Shown piece after piece: positions 41,783 through 51,156 of a DNA stretch of 55,131 nt (its first letter is position 1; every line of letters starts with the position of its first letter). Below the pieces are notes generated by a model. It was not told the origin of the DNA and searched no databases. It saw only the letters and a list, made by a program, of their open reading frames with translations. The DNA lies in assembly GCF_000403135.1 (NCBI RefSeq), contig NZ_AQPN01000051.1, forward strand, positions 1 through 55,131, written 5' to 3'. A program made the position numbers and the translations under genes. The DNA is from Arcticibacter svalbardensis MN12-7. GTDB lineage: Bacteria; Bacteroidota; Bacteroidia; Sphingobacteriales; Sphingobacteriaceae.

Positions 41783-42817
41783 ATGCCTATAACCCTTGAT
41801 GCCTTATTACGATACCATTCTATTGATACTTGTTTGCAAGATTATGCTCTTGGTTGCACCCTTGATTTCCTTGCAGAAAGATGTACGCAAGATTTAATTG
41901 AGAAAGGAGAAAATCCCCATAGGGATACCGTAAGTAAGCGTACTATTCAAAATGATATCAAAAATTTGCGAGGTGATAAATTAGGCTATAATGCGCCTAT
42001 TGTGGTTAAGGATGGAAAGTATTCTTATTCTGAGAAGACCTATAGTATTGGTAATGTTTCGCTGACAAATAATGATATTATAAACATTTCAGCTGCTGTG
42101 AAAATGCTGAAATCATATAAAGGTGCTGTGTTTTTTTCGGGTATAGAATCTTTGGTAGACCGGCTGGAACGAAATGCTAATTTGAATTTGTATGGGAAGG
42201 TTCAATCTATTGTGGCTTTCGAGCACTTTCCAGAAAGTTCAGGAACTGACATGATTAAGCCACTTATGGATGCCATTACTAAGAAAGAGGTGATTAATGT
42301 TACTTATTTGCGCTTCGGTTTGGATCAGACAGCAAAAAATCAACCTTTTCACCCTTATCTGCTTAAAGAATACCATAACCGCTGGTATGTGCTGGGAATG
42401 AATAATCAATATAAGGAGATTCAAACCTTTGCACTAGACAGAATTAAGAAGTTTGAGGTTTTAACTGATATTCAGTATGATACACAGCATAAGCCCGATC
42501 CCGATGTATATTTTAAAGATACCATTGGAGTTACTATTTTCCATAATGCTAAACCTGTAGAAATTAAATTACGCTTTAATCAATCAAAGCTTCCGTATAT
42601 CAAAAGTCAGCCGCTACATGAAAGTCAGTGGGTGATAGAAGAAACCGAGGAATATATTACTATTGGACTTAGACTAACGTTAAACTTTGAATTGCAATCG
42701 TTAATTATGAGCTTTGCAGATGAAGTAGAGGTGCTTCAACCGGCTTCATTGAGGTCTTTAATAAAGAAAAGGATTAATAAAGCAAGTGATTCTTTTAATA
42801 AGGAGAGGCCTATTTAA
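41783..42817 (+). CDS. WYL domain regulator (second copy)
   Basis: This 344-residue protein has an N-terminal winged-helix-like region (about 1-80: DTVSKRTIQNDIKNLRGDKLGYNAPI) and a WYL domain in the C-terminal half (LKEYHNRWYVLGMNNQYKEIQTFALDRIKKFEV near 195-228). It differs from the YafY-like copy at 40097 and resembles stand-alone WYL regulators of Bacteroidota. The exonuclease gene starts nine bases downstream on the same strand, which makes a probable two-gene operon. Confidence 0.9.
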   Translation: MPITLDALLRYHSIDTCLQDYALGCTLDFLAERCTQDLIEKGENPHRDTVSKRTIQNDIKNLRGDKLGYNAPIVVKDGKYSYSEKTYSIGNVSLTNNDIINISAAVKMLKSYKGAVFFSGIESLVDRLERNANLNLYGKVQSIVAFEHFPESSGTDMIKPLMDAITKKEVINVTYLRFGLDQTAKNQPFHPYLLKEYHNRWYVLGMNNQYKEIQTFALDRIKKFEVLTDIQYDTQHKPDPDVYFKDTIGVTIFHNAKPVEIKLRFNQSKLPYIKSQPLHESQWVIEETEEYITIGLRLTLNFELQSLIMSFADEVEVLQPASLRSLIKKRINKASDSFNKERPI

Positions 42818-42826
42818 TATAATATA

Positions 42827-43333
42827 ATGAATTCAATCAATACTTTTACTGCAATAGATTTCGAAACTGCTCAGGGAAAAAGGAATAGCATTTGTCAGGT
42901 TGGCCTGGTTAGGGTAGAGCAAGGGATTATTACCAGGAAGATTGTGCTGTTGGTGAAACCTCCTGATAATTTTTACGCTCCAATCAATATTCAGATTCAT
43001 GGAATTACTCCTGATATGACTCGTAATTCGCCTTCTTTTGAGTGGATATGGCCTTCCATCATGGGTTACATCCGCAATCAAAATATTGTGGCACATAATA
43101 GTTCATTTGACGTAAGCTGTTTACAGCAAACTCTAGCGTATTACCGGATAGCTGTTCCCGATTTTAAAGCGCATTGCACATACAAGATTTATGGACAAAA
43201 GTTAAATTTGGTATGTAGTAAATATGGAATAAAATTGCAGCATCATGATGCTTTATCTGATGCATTGGCATGTGCTGAATTATTTCTGATTCATAATAAG
43301 AAGAATAATATTTCTTCTGGAATTTCAATATAA
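42827..43333 (+). CDS. DEDDh 3'-5' exonuclease
   Basis: This 168-residue RNase T/DnaQ-like protein has motif I AIDFETA (Asp11, Glu13), motif II AHNSSFDVSCL (Asp near 93), and motif III HHDALSDALACAELF with the conserved His and Asp. Stand-alone members remove 3' ends of DNA or RNA. It follows the WYL regulator in a two-gene unit and faces the cREC operon, a context that suggests nucleic-acid repair or defence. The exact substrate is unknown. Confidence 0.9.
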   Translation: MNSINTFTAIDFETAQGKRNSICQVGLVRVEQGIITRKIVLLVKPPDNFYAPINIQIHGITPDMTRNSPSFEWIWPSIMGYIRNQNIVAHNSSFDVSCLQQTLAYYRIAVPDFKAHCTYKIYGQKLNLVCSKYGIKLQHHDALSDALACAELFLIHNKKNNISSGISI

Positions 43334-43537
43334 TGATATTTTTGAATTTGCTTAATCGGGTATCTGAACCTGACGGGGGAAGAGCAATTTTAAAATAGTA
43401 AAATAGAAATCGCTCTACTTGCATCGGCACAAAACTAATGATAGTACAGGTTTAAATTTTCGCTATATGCTTATATTTTGCGTAATTTGAAAAAAGTATT
43501 TTCTATATTTATGGCTTAAACCTTAAATATTTAACTC

Positions 43538-43915
43538 ATGAATTATTTCATTATTGTATTACAGAAATACGCACAATTTACAGGCAGGGCCAGGCGTAGT
43601 GAATATTGGTATTTTGCCTTATTTAGCAGTATCATATCAATCATACTATATCTAGTAGGTGATGCGATGGGTTTCAATTTGCTTTATAATATTTATTCTT
43701 TCGCTGTATTGATCCCTTCTATTGCTGTAGGTGTAAGAAGGATGCACGATGTTAACAAAAGCGGCTGGTTCTTACTAATCCCCATTTACAACCTTATTTT
43801 AGCATTTACCGATGGTACTCCGGGCGAAAATGCATATGGGCAAGATCCTAAAGGCAGACAAGGCTTTGGTGCTATGGACTATGAGAAACCATTAGGAGTA
43901 GATCCTAACAGCTAG
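43538..43915 (+). CDS. DUF805 membrane protein
   Basis: This 125-residue protein has about three membrane segments and the family phrases RARRSEYWYFALF, SIAVGVRRMHDVNKSGWFLLIPIYN and FTDGTPGENAYGQDPKG. DUF805 proteins are small inner-membrane proteins of unknown function. Its stop overlaps the GTG of the DUF2752 gene, so they are likely coupled. Confidence 0.9.
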   Translation: MNYFIIVLQKYAQFTGRARRSEYWYFALFSSIISIILYLVGDAMGFNLLYNIYSFAVLIPSIAVGVRRMHDVNKSGWFLLIPIYNLILAFTDGTPGENAYGQDPKGRQGFGAMDYEKPLGVDPNS

Positions 43916-44247
43916 TGTTTCTTATTATTGTGTTTTGCAGCTATTGGAATATGATTCATTGGCTGCAAAACCATTTATTACCCTGCCCTTTTAAATACTT
44001 AACCGGTATTGATTGTCCAGGCTGTGGTTTTCAACGTTCTGTTGTGGCCTTATTACAATGCAACTTGCATGAGAGCTTGGAAATTTACCCTGCTACCATC
44101 CCAATATTGATTTTATTAATTACTGTTTTATTGAAAATGCAGCGGTTTTTTGTCAACAGGCCATATATAAAAGATGTTATGCTTGTGTTGTCGACAATAA
44201 TAATTACGGCAAGCTACCTGTTTAAGTTGAGCCTTTTACTGCCTTAA
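43915..44247 (+). CDS. DUF2752 membrane protein
   Basis: A 110-residue protein with the family core DCPGCGFQRSVVALLQ (Cys-x2-Cys) and three hydrophobic helices. The start may be the GTG at 43915 that overlaps the DUF805 stop, or an internal ATG at 43951 (MIHWLQNHLLP). Function unknown. It ends four bases inside the convergent RDD gene. Confidence 0.85.
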   Translation: MFLIIVFCSYWNMIHWLQNHLLPCPFKYLTGIDCPGCGFQRSVVALLQCNLHESLEIYPATIPILILLITVLLKMQRFFVNRPYIKDVMLVLSTIIITASYLFKLSLLLP

Positions 44248-45014
44248 GCCCTACCTGCTGAAAGGTAATTGTAATCGTTTAGTATAATTTCAAGAAATTG
44301 GTAATCATTTGTTTGTGAGGGATACGCTACATTTAGAAACGTTTTAATACGGTGAGCAAGTTTGAATATTAACAGGTTATTGCGCGTTTGATTAAAGTTT
44401 CGAATAATATCGTGTATCAAAACAATATCTTTATCAATGAGCTGCATGACCTCGGGGTATGTAGGCTTATAATCAAGGCCGGGCTGTATAAAAATAAGGC
44501 TGGTGAAGTCGTCATGAGGGGTGGTCTTAACAAGTGTTGTACCAGCTATCATATCGCCAATGCGTTGTTTTTTATCAGAAAAAGCAACACTGACAACTGC
44601 CGCTGATCCTAAAGTAACACCAAAATCAATAATGCGAAACACCCAGCGTAACAAATATTGCCCTATGCTTGGCCGCCCACCATTAAGGCTTATCACTTTT
44701 ATTTTAAGAGCACGTTTACCTAAGCTTTGCCCGTTCAAGAACATCTCGGTAAACAAGTCGTAGAATACACAAAGTGCAAGCCATATACCTATCAGTATGA
44801 TAAACATGCCTTGATCAATATTTCCGTTACGGCCAATTTCATTTTGACTTATACCTGCGTAAGCAAGAAATATCATAAATGCAACCGTATAGGCGCACAT
44901 AAATACCATATAATCTACAGAACGTGCAGCTATACGCTGACTTAATGAAGCTATATCATAATCAATATCAATATTTTGTGAGGTTATAATTCTAACTGTT
45001 GGCATGGTTAACAA
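44244..45014 (-). CDS. RDD family membrane protein
   Basis: A 256-residue protein with the RDD core: SQRIAARSVDYMVFMCAYTVA, then GQSLGKRALKIKVISLNGG and QYLLRWVFRIIDFGVTLG, about four membrane segments (30-150), and a soluble C-terminal 100 residues. Family members include ion or sodium antiporter-like proteins, but most are unassigned. In many Bacteroidota clusters it lies next to the SpoIIM-like gene, here with its start divergent from it. Confidence 0.9.
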   Translation of the reverse strand: MLTMPTVRIITSQNIDIDYDIASLSQRIAARSVDYMVFMCAYTVAFMIFLAYAGISQNEIGRNGNIDQGMFIILIGIWLALCVFYDLFTEMFLNGQSLGKRALKIKVISLNGGRPSIGQYLLRWVFRIIDFGVTLGSAAVVSVAFSDKKQRIGDMIAGTTLVKTTPHDDFTSLIFIQPGLDYKPTYPEVMQLIDKDIVLIHDIIRNFNQTRNNLLIFKLAHRIKTFLNVAYPSQTNDYQFLEIILNDYNYLSAGRA

Positions 45015-45102
45015 ATATATATATGCAATACCATTTATTTATGTATTAAGATTAAAAATTTGTTACTATTTTAACGGAAAATAATAATACTAGGACTAAA
45101 AC

Positions 45103-46074
45103 ATGCGTGAGGCGTTGTTTATTAAACAAAATACAGAAAGATGGGACGATTATAACAATAATCCAACCGAAGACCCGGACGAGTTGGCTAGTCGTTTTAT
45201 AGGTATTACCGATGATTTGGCTTACGCTAAAACATTCTACCCAAAATCTAAAACAACTGTTTACCTGAATAAGCTTGCAGCAGAGTTTCACCAATATATT
45301 TATAAAAATAAAAAAGAGAAAAGTGGCCGGGTATTTATATTTTGGAAGTATGAAGTACCCTTGCTTTTTATGAAATACCGAAAGCAACTTTTGTACTCAT
45401 TCCTGTTTTTTAGTATCTCATTTTTTATTGGAATATTATCAGCAAAATATGACAACAACTTTGTGAGGCTTATCATGCATGACGATTACGTCAACATGAC
45501 CAACGAGAATATAGCCAAAGGGGACCCATTTGGGGTATATAAAACCGGCAACTCCTATTACATGTTTTTTCAGATAGCGAAAAATAACCTGTATGTAACC
45601 GTTTTTACCTTTGTATCGGGGATATTATTTTCTGTTGGCACTGTTTATGCCCTTTTTAGTAATGGCATAATGCTGGGCGCGTTTGAGTATCTTTTTATTA
45701 GCAAGGGGTTGGGGATCCAATCTGTTTTGGTCATATGGATTCACGGAACGCTCGAAATTTCAGCGATAATTATTGCCGGTGGTGCTGGCCTTATATTTGG
45801 CAATAGTATCCTATTCCCAAAAACGTACACCCGCATGGTCTCCTTAAAAAAGGGTGCCATGGATGGCTTAAAAATAGTCCTTGGGATTTCTCCCATAATA
45901 GTTACTGCCGCTATATTTGAAAGCTTTGTTACCCGCCATACCGAAATGCCTGTTTGGCTAAGCATAGGCATTTTAGCAGGTTCGTTAATTTTTATAGTTT
46001 GGTACGTGATCATTTATCCTTTATATATATTAAAAAAAACCACTATGCCTGATATGTATACAAATGCTACCTAA
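45103..46074 (+). CDS. SpoIIM/DUF95-type membrane protein
   Basis: This 323-residue protein has a cytoplasmic N-terminus (about 1-85) and a SpoIIM-like domain with about five membrane helices (FLFFSISFFIGIL, VFTFVSGILFSVGTVYALF, GTLEISAIIIAGGAGLIFG). SpoIIM acts in forespore engulfment in Bacillus. Non-sporulating Bacteroidota use relatives in a membrane-stress cluster with MoxR/DUF58. It heads a six-gene overlapping operon and overlaps the next gene by 11 bases. Confidence 0.88.
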   Translation: MREALFIKQNTERWDDYNNNPTEDPDELASRFIGITDDLAYAKTFYPKSKTTVYLNKLAAEFHQYIYKNKKEKSGRVFIFWKYEVPLLFMKYRKQLLYSFLFFSISFFIGILSAKYDNNFVRLIMHDDYVNMTNENIAKGDPFGVYKTGNSYYMFFQIAKNNLYVTVFTFVSGILFSVGTVYALFSNGIMLGAFEYLFISKGLGIQSVLVIWIHGTLEISAIIIAGGAGLIFGNSILFPKTYTRMVSLKKGAMDGLKIVLGISPIIVTAAIFESFVTRHTEMPVWLSIGILAGSLIFIVWYVIIYPLYILKKTTMPDMYTNAT

Positions 46075-46915
46075 AGTTGAATTATCAAAAGTCCGCAGTT
46101 TGGGAGAGATTGTTGACGATAGCATTCTTTTTCTCAAGCAGAATTATAAACCTTTATTTAAATCATATTTCGCGATATGCGGCTTTTTTTGGGTTGCAGG
46201 GTTGATAATATCCATATTTAATCAAACATCCGGAGCGCAGCTGCAAGACCAAAGTGAACAGTTTACCAGCCCTTCGTTTTTGTTATCCGTGCTGTTCGGA
46301 CTTCTTAATTTTGTAATGATTACAATAACCTGCCTGTCGTTTATCGTGCTTTACAAGGAAAAAGGTAATGAATCGCCAAGCGTTGCAGAAGTTTGGGCCT
46401 ATGTACAGTACTACCTTTTAAGGGCATTTGGAACCACTGTAATGTTGGTGCTTATTTTAGCCTTAGGTATAGTTTGCTGTATAATCCCGGGCATATATTT
46501 TGCACCTATCTTCATGCTTATCCTCACTGTGATGATAATGGAGAACGGAGGAGGAGTTTATTCATTTAACCGCGCTTTTCTGCTTATAAAAAACAACTGG
46601 GGTCAGGTGTTTGGGGTGCTTGTTGTAATGATGCTGCTCGTTCTGGCTTCAATAATGCTAATATCCATCCCCATAGTGATCGTTGTAATGGGGATTCTTT
46701 TTTTTACACATGTAAACCATCCGCAAACACAGGCGCTGTCTATTTCTATTTCCTTATACTCCATACAGTTTTTATACATGCTCCCTATTATTGCTATTGC
46801 GTTGGCTTACTATAGCCTTAACGAAATTAAGGATGATAACAGCCTGATGCAACGTATTCGAATGCTTGGTAAAAACACGGAGGATGCTGATGACCTACCT
46901 TTAGAAGAGTATTAA
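46064..46915 (+). CDS. multi-pass membrane protein of the MoxR/DUF58 cluster
   Basis: This 283-residue protein has about six hydrophobic segments (FAICGFFWVAGLIISIF, FVMITITCLSFIVLY, GTTVMLVLILALGIVCCIIPG and so on). Its start overlaps the SpoIIM-like gene, and its stop overlaps the next start by one base. It resembles membrane proteins of the glycerophosphoryl-diester-phosphodiesterase-membrane-domain kind, but I do not assign a family with confidence. Confidence 0.7.
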   Translation: MLPKVELSKVRSLGEIVDDSILFLKQNYKPLFKSYFAICGFFWVAGLIISIFNQTSGAQLQDQSEQFTSPSFLLSVLFGLLNFVMITITCLSFIVLYKEKGNESPSVAEVWAYVQYYLLRAFGTTVMLVLILALGIVCCIIPGIYFAPIFMLILTVMIMENGGGVYSFNRAFLLIKNNWGQVFGVLVVMMLLVLASIMLISIPIVIVVMGILFFTHVNHPQTQALSISISLYSIQFLYMLPIIAIALAYYSLNEIKDDNSLMQRIRMLGKNTEDADDLPLEEY

Positions 46916-47655
46916 TGATGCATAAACGGTTACTCATTTTTTGTATACTGATCTGCTTACACCTCAACCTTAAGGCAGGCATTACAACAAAGTCTGATGG
47001 TGTAAAAAAGGTTGTGGTATTACGTGCTGATACTTCAAGAGTAATATTGCGTAGTTTTAATGTTGAGGCCCTGAAAATCTATAAGAGGAGCCCTGGGTTC
47101 AATTACAGTACACAAACCCCTGCAAGTAACTGGTGGGGGAGGTTTTGGCAATGGGTTTGGCTAAAGCTTGAAAAACTACTTGGTCGCAAGGAAACCAAAA
47201 CAAATTCAAACGCATTCATCACTTATTTACTTATAGCCGCAGCAGTGGGTTTTACAGTGTATGTGGTTATGAAGATTTTAGGGCTGGATCATATTTTTAA
47301 GCGTACTGCAAAACAAGCGGGTTTAGCTTACGATGAATCAATTGATGATATAAAGGGGATTAATTTTGATGAAGCCATTAACAATGCCGTAAACCTTCAT
47401 AACTATCGTTTGGCAATACGCTTCTTATACCTTCAAAGTTTAAAGCAACTGGATGAAGCGCAGCTTATCAGCTGGCAAATTGGTAAAACCAACTCTACTT
47501 ATATAAACGAATTAACCAACATGGAGCATAAAAGATCATTTGGTTTGCTTACGCGGCAGTTTGAATTTGTATGGTATGGCAATTTCCCGGTTAACGGGCA
47601 GTCCTTTGAGGAAATAAATACTTTATTTATCGATTTTAAAAAGATGCTATCATGA
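46915..47655 (+). CDS. DUF4129 membrane protein
   Basis: This 246-residue protein has a signal-like N-terminus (LLIFCILICLHLNLKAG), one transmembrane helix (about 102-121, ITYLLIAAAVGFTVYVVMKIL) and a cytoplasmic DUF4129 domain with NYRLAIRFLYLQSLKQLDEAQLI and FGLLTRQFEFVWYGNFPV. DUF4129 is often linked with transglutaminase or DUF58 genes in envelope clusters. It overlaps the DUF4350 gene by four bases (ATGA). Confidence 0.86.
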   Translation: MMHKRLLIFCILICLHLNLKAGITTKSDGVKKVVVLRADTSRVILRSFNVEALKIYKRSPGFNYSTQTPASNWWGRFWQWVWLKLEKLLGRKETKTNSNAFITYLLIAAAVGFTVYVVMKILGLDHIFKRTAKQAGLAYDESIDDIKGINFDEAINNAVNLHNYRLAIRFLYLQSLKQLDEAQLISWQIGKTNSTYINELTNMEHKRSFGLLTRQFEFVWYGNFPVNGQSFEEINTLFIDFKKMLS

Positions 47656-48836
47656 AAGGCTATAAATTGTATCTTTTTTGTGCATCACTGTTTCTGACTG
47701 TATACTTGTTAGCAGAATATAACCGACCAAAAAATATTGATTGGACAACAACTTTTAAATATACAGATAATAACCCTTTCGGTACTTATGTGCTTTATAA
47801 TCGCCTGAATGATATTTTTCCGGCAGCAATAATTGCTAAAACAAATAAATCGGCATACGAGGTATTTACAGATAGCTCTTTAAAACCTGGTAACTACATT
47901 ATTATTGCGGAAACAGCGAATATTGGCAAAGCTGACTTTAAAAAAATGATTACCTATATAGCAGCCGGTAACTCGATTTTTATTTCAGCCCTCAATTGGG
48001 ACGGCTTCCTGGCCGACTCATTAAAAATTAAGAACGGGATTGAGTTTAATAAAGAAAAAACCGGGGTTAACTTTACCAATAAGCTGCTTAAACATCCCAA
48101 AGCGTATAAGTTTGACAAGTTTACAAGCAACCAGTATTTTGATAAGTTTGACACCAGAAAAGCAACGGTTATCAGTCAGAACCAATTTGGCCACAGCAAT
48201 TATCTGAGTTTTAAATTTGGGAAGGGCAATTTATATGTTTTTGCAAACCCACAGTTATTAACCAATTATACACTGCTTAAACCGAAGGGGGCTGATTACG
48301 CCGCAAAAGTACTTTCGTATATGCCTGTAGCTAAATATGTTTATTGGGACCAATACCAAAATAGTGGTAACGAGGAAGATGCATCATCAATGCGGGTCTT
48401 TTTTAAGTATCCTGCTTTGAAATGGGCTTTTTATATTAGCGTTATCTCTTTACTGCTTTTTGTAATTTATGAGGTTAAGCGTAGGCAGCGTATCATCCCG
48501 GTGATAGAACCACTGAAAAATTCAACGGTGGAATTTGTAAGCGTTGTAGGCAACGTATATTATGAACAGCGGGATAATACGAATATCGCTTCCAAAAAGA
48601 TAGTTTACTTTGCCGAACACCTTCGCAGTGTATTCGGTTTAAAAACAGGCATTTATAATAAGGAGTTCCTTGTGGGCTTCACCAATAAAACCGGCATTGA
48701 CGAATCGCTTGCAAAAGAGCTGCTGAACCACATTAATTATCTGGGCCATCAAACGGCCGTTACCGATGATGAACTTATTATATTAAACCAACTAATAGAA
48801 AAATTTTATATCCAATCCGGATCATATGGAAAATGA
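47652..48836 (+). CDS. DUF4350 domain protein
   Basis: This 394-residue protein has an N-terminal signal anchor (YLFCASLFLTVYLLAEY), a periplasmic DUF4350 domain (about 25-245, starting near NPFGTYVLYNRLND), and a second membrane helix (about 257-274, AFYISVISLLLFVIYEVKRR). A cytoplasmic tail follows. The domain is related to the GATase1-like fold. It overlaps the MoxR gene by 11 bases and is a standard member of MoxR/DUF58 clusters. Biochemical role unknown. Confidence 0.86.
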   Translation: MKGYKLYLFCASLFLTVYLLAEYNRPKNIDWTTTFKYTDNNPFGTYVLYNRLNDIFPAAIIAKTNKSAYEVFTDSSLKPGNYIIIAETANIGKADFKKMITYIAAGNSIFISALNWDGFLADSLKIKNGIEFNKEKTGVNFTNKLLKHPKAYKFDKFTSNQYFDKFDTRKATVISQNQFGHSNYLSFKFGKGNLYVFANPQLLTNYTLLKPKGADYAAKVLSYMPVAKYVYWDQYQNSGNEEDASSMRVFFKYPALKWAFYISVISLLLFVIYEVKRRQRIIPVIEPLKNSTVEFVSVVGNVYYEQRDNTNIASKKIVYFAEHLRSVFGLKTGIYNKEFLVGFTNKTGIDESLAKELLNHINYLGHQTAVTDDELIILNQLIEKFYIQSGSYGK

Positions 48837-49803
48837 AGATTTTGAACAAAGAACGGACCTTACAAAGCTAAGTGCTGCTGTTGAGCTAATAAAAGCTACA
48901 CTTGCCCAGATCATTGTTGGCCAGCAGGATGCTATTGAGCTGATCATAGCTGGTATATTGGCCGATGGCCATATCCTGATAGAAGGGGTGCCTGGCGTAG
49001 CCAAAACCTTAACCGCCAAACTGGTTGCCAAAGCAATAGACGCCAAATATTCACGGATCCAGTTTACGCCGGATTTGATGCCCTCTGATGTGTTAGGTAC
49101 ATCTGTATTTAACCCCAAAAGCACTGCCTTTGAATTTAAGCAGGGGCCTATATTCGGGAACATTATCCTGATAGATGAAATAAACCGTGCACCAGCCAAA
49201 ACGCAATCGGCCTTGTTTGAGGTGATGGAAGAGCGGCAGGTAACCATTGACGGGCACACCTACAAAATGCAGGAGCCTTTTATTGTTTTAGCCACACAAA
49301 ACCCGGTGGATCAGGAAGGCACCTACCGCTTGCCTGAAGCTCAACTGGACCGCTTTCTTTTTAAAATAGAGATCAAATATCCTTCGCTGGAAGAAGAAAT
49401 TGCTATTGTTACCCAGCAGCATCAGCAAAAAACAACCGATCAGCTTAGCCATATTAAAGCAGTTTTGGCTGCGGAGGATGTGATAAACCTACGCAAGCAG
49501 GTAAGGGAATTGTATGTAGAGCCAAAAATACTGGCTTTTACCGCGCAAATCATCCACGAAAGCCGTAGCAATAAATCGCTCTTTTTGGGCGGTTCGCCGC
49601 GTGCATCGTTAGCCATCGTCAATGCGGCTAAAGCACTGGCAGCTATTAAGGGTCGAGATTTTGTTACCCCGGATGATATTATAGCCGTTGCTAAACCTGT
49701 GTTAAGGCACCGAATTATACTTACTCCTGATAAAGAAATGGAAGGTGTAACTCCTGATGAAGTAATTGCACAGATCATCCAAAAAATTGAAATACCTCGA
49801 TAA
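48826..49803 (+). CDS. MoxR family AAA+ ATPase
   Basis: This 325-residue ATPase has Walker A EGVPGVAKTLTAKL (the MoxR variant with GVAKT) and Walker B with IILIDEINRAPAKTQSALFEVMEE. Sensor and arginine-finger regions LATQNPVDQEGTYRLPEAQLDRF and GGSPRASLAIVNAAKA follow. MoxR ATPases work as chaperone-like partners of VWA-domain proteins, here most likely the DUF58 protein encoded next. The DNA of this gene appears richer in G+C than neighbouring genes (some 60-base lines reach 57-58% by count). Confidence 0.95.
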   Translation: MENEDFEQRTDLTKLSAAVELIKATLAQIIVGQQDAIELIIAGILADGHILIEGVPGVAKTLTAKLVAKAIDAKYSRIQFTPDLMPSDVLGTSVFNPKSTAFEFKQGPIFGNIILIDEINRAPAKTQSALFEVMEERQVTIDGHTYKMQEPFIVLATQNPVDQEGTYRLPEAQLDRFLFKIEIKYPSLEEEIAIVTQQHQQKTTDQLSHIKAVLAAEDVINLRKQVRELYVEPKILAFTAQIIHESRSNKSLFLGGSPRASLAIVNAAKALAAIKGRDFVTPDDIIAVAKPVLRHRIILTPDKEMEGVTPDEVIAQIIQKIEIPR

Positions 49804-49809
49804 ACACAG

Positions 49810-51156
49810 GTGAAAAAAATAATCAGCTTATTTTATAGTAATCTATTCCTATCCAGCAGGTTGTTTGCCGCGCTTAGTGGCTGTGTGGTACTATTTGTGT
49901 TGTCGTTCTTTTTCCCTTGGCTGGGAGTAATTCCTGAGCTGGTGTTTTGGGTCTTGCTTTTGCTAACGATTATTGATTTGCTGCTACTTTACCGTACAGC
50001 TAATGCCATATTTGCCAAGCGACAAGCACCTGAACGTTTAAGTAACAGCGACGAGAACGAGCTGGGCATCTTCATTGAAAGTAAATACTCTTTCACCATA
50101 TCTGTGGGTATAATTGACGAGATCCCTTTTCAGTTTCAAAAGCGGGATGTGTGGTTTAAAACCATCCTTAAGTCCGGAGAACACAAACTGATTAGCTATA
50201 TGCTGCGACCTACAAAACGCGGTGAATACGAGTTTGGGAACATCAGGGTGTTTGTACGTTCGCCTTTAGGGATTTTAAGCAGGCGTTTTAATTTTGAGCA
50301 GGCCGAAATATTGCCTGTATATCCATCGTTCCTTCAGATGCGCAAATATGAGTTGATGGCCATATCAAACCGCCTGAATGAAATTGGCATTAAGAAGATC
50401 CGCCGGCTTGGGCATAGCATGGAGTTTGAACAGGTTAAAACCTATGTGCCTGGGGATGATTTTCGCACTATTAACTGGAAATCTACAGCTCGCCAAGGCA
50501 ACTTAATGACTAACTTTTACACCGACGAGAAATCGCAGCAGGTGTATTGTGTTATTGATAAATCAAGGGCCATGAAAATGCCTTTTGACAGTTTAAGTCT
50601 TCTTGATTATGCTATTAACGCCAGTTTGGTGCTTGCTAATATCGCTTTGCTGAAAGAAGACAAGGCTGGACTGATTACTGTAGCTGAAAAAATTGGGGCC
50701 GTGATTCCTGCCGACCGCAGGCACACGCAGATAAATAAGATACTTGAGGTGTTGTATAAAGAGAAAACCCGGTATTTGGAAACCAATATGGAGGCATTGT
50801 ACACCACAATCTGCCATGTAATAAAGCAACGCAGCCTGGTGGTGTTCTTTACCAATTACGAAAGCATGAATGCAATGCAAAGACAACTGCCATTTTTAAA
50901 GCGCATTGCAAAGCTCCACCTTTTGTTGGTTGTGTTTTTTGAGAATACCGAGCTAAAGCAATTGAGCGAACAGCCTGCTAATAACGTGGAGGAAATCTAC
51001 ATAAAAACTATAGCGGAAAAATTTGCGTTTGATAAGAAGCTTATCGTTAAAGAATTGGCGAAACATGGTATTCAGTCGATATTAACCAGCCCACAAAATC
51101 TTACCATCAATACCATAAACCGTTATCTGGAATTAAAGGCCAGGCAAAAGATTTAA
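49810..51156 (+). CDS. DUF58 domain (VWA-like) protein
   Basis: This 448-residue protein starts at a GTG six bases after the MoxR stop. Two membrane helices lie near the N-terminus (about 12-60), followed by a beta-rich part and the DUF58 core with RRLGHSMEFEQVKTYVPGDD, RTINWKSTARQG and a degraded VWA metal motif DKSRAMKMP. It is the probable client or partner of MoxR and acts at the membrane. It closes the six-gene operon. Confidence 0.93.
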   Translation: MKKIISLFYSNLFLSSRLFAALSGCVVLFVLSFFFPWLGVIPELVFWVLLLLTIIDLLLLYRTANAIFAKRQAPERLSNSDENELGIFIESKYSFTISVGIIDEIPFQFQKRDVWFKTILKSGEHKLISYMLRPTKRGEYEFGNIRVFVRSPLGILSRRFNFEQAEILPVYPSFLQMRKYELMAISNRLNEIGIKKIRRLGHSMEFEQVKTYVPGDDFRTINWKSTARQGNLMTNFYTDEKSQQVYCVIDKSRAMKMPFDSLSLLDYAINASLVLANIALLKEDKAGLITVAEKIGAVIPADRRHTQINKILEVLYKEKTRYLETNMEALYTTICHVIKQRSLVVFFTNYESMNAMQRQLPFLKRIAKLHLLLVVFFENTELKQLSEQPANNVEEIYIKTIAEKFAFDKKLIVKELAKHGIQSILTSPQNLTINTINRYLELKARQKI

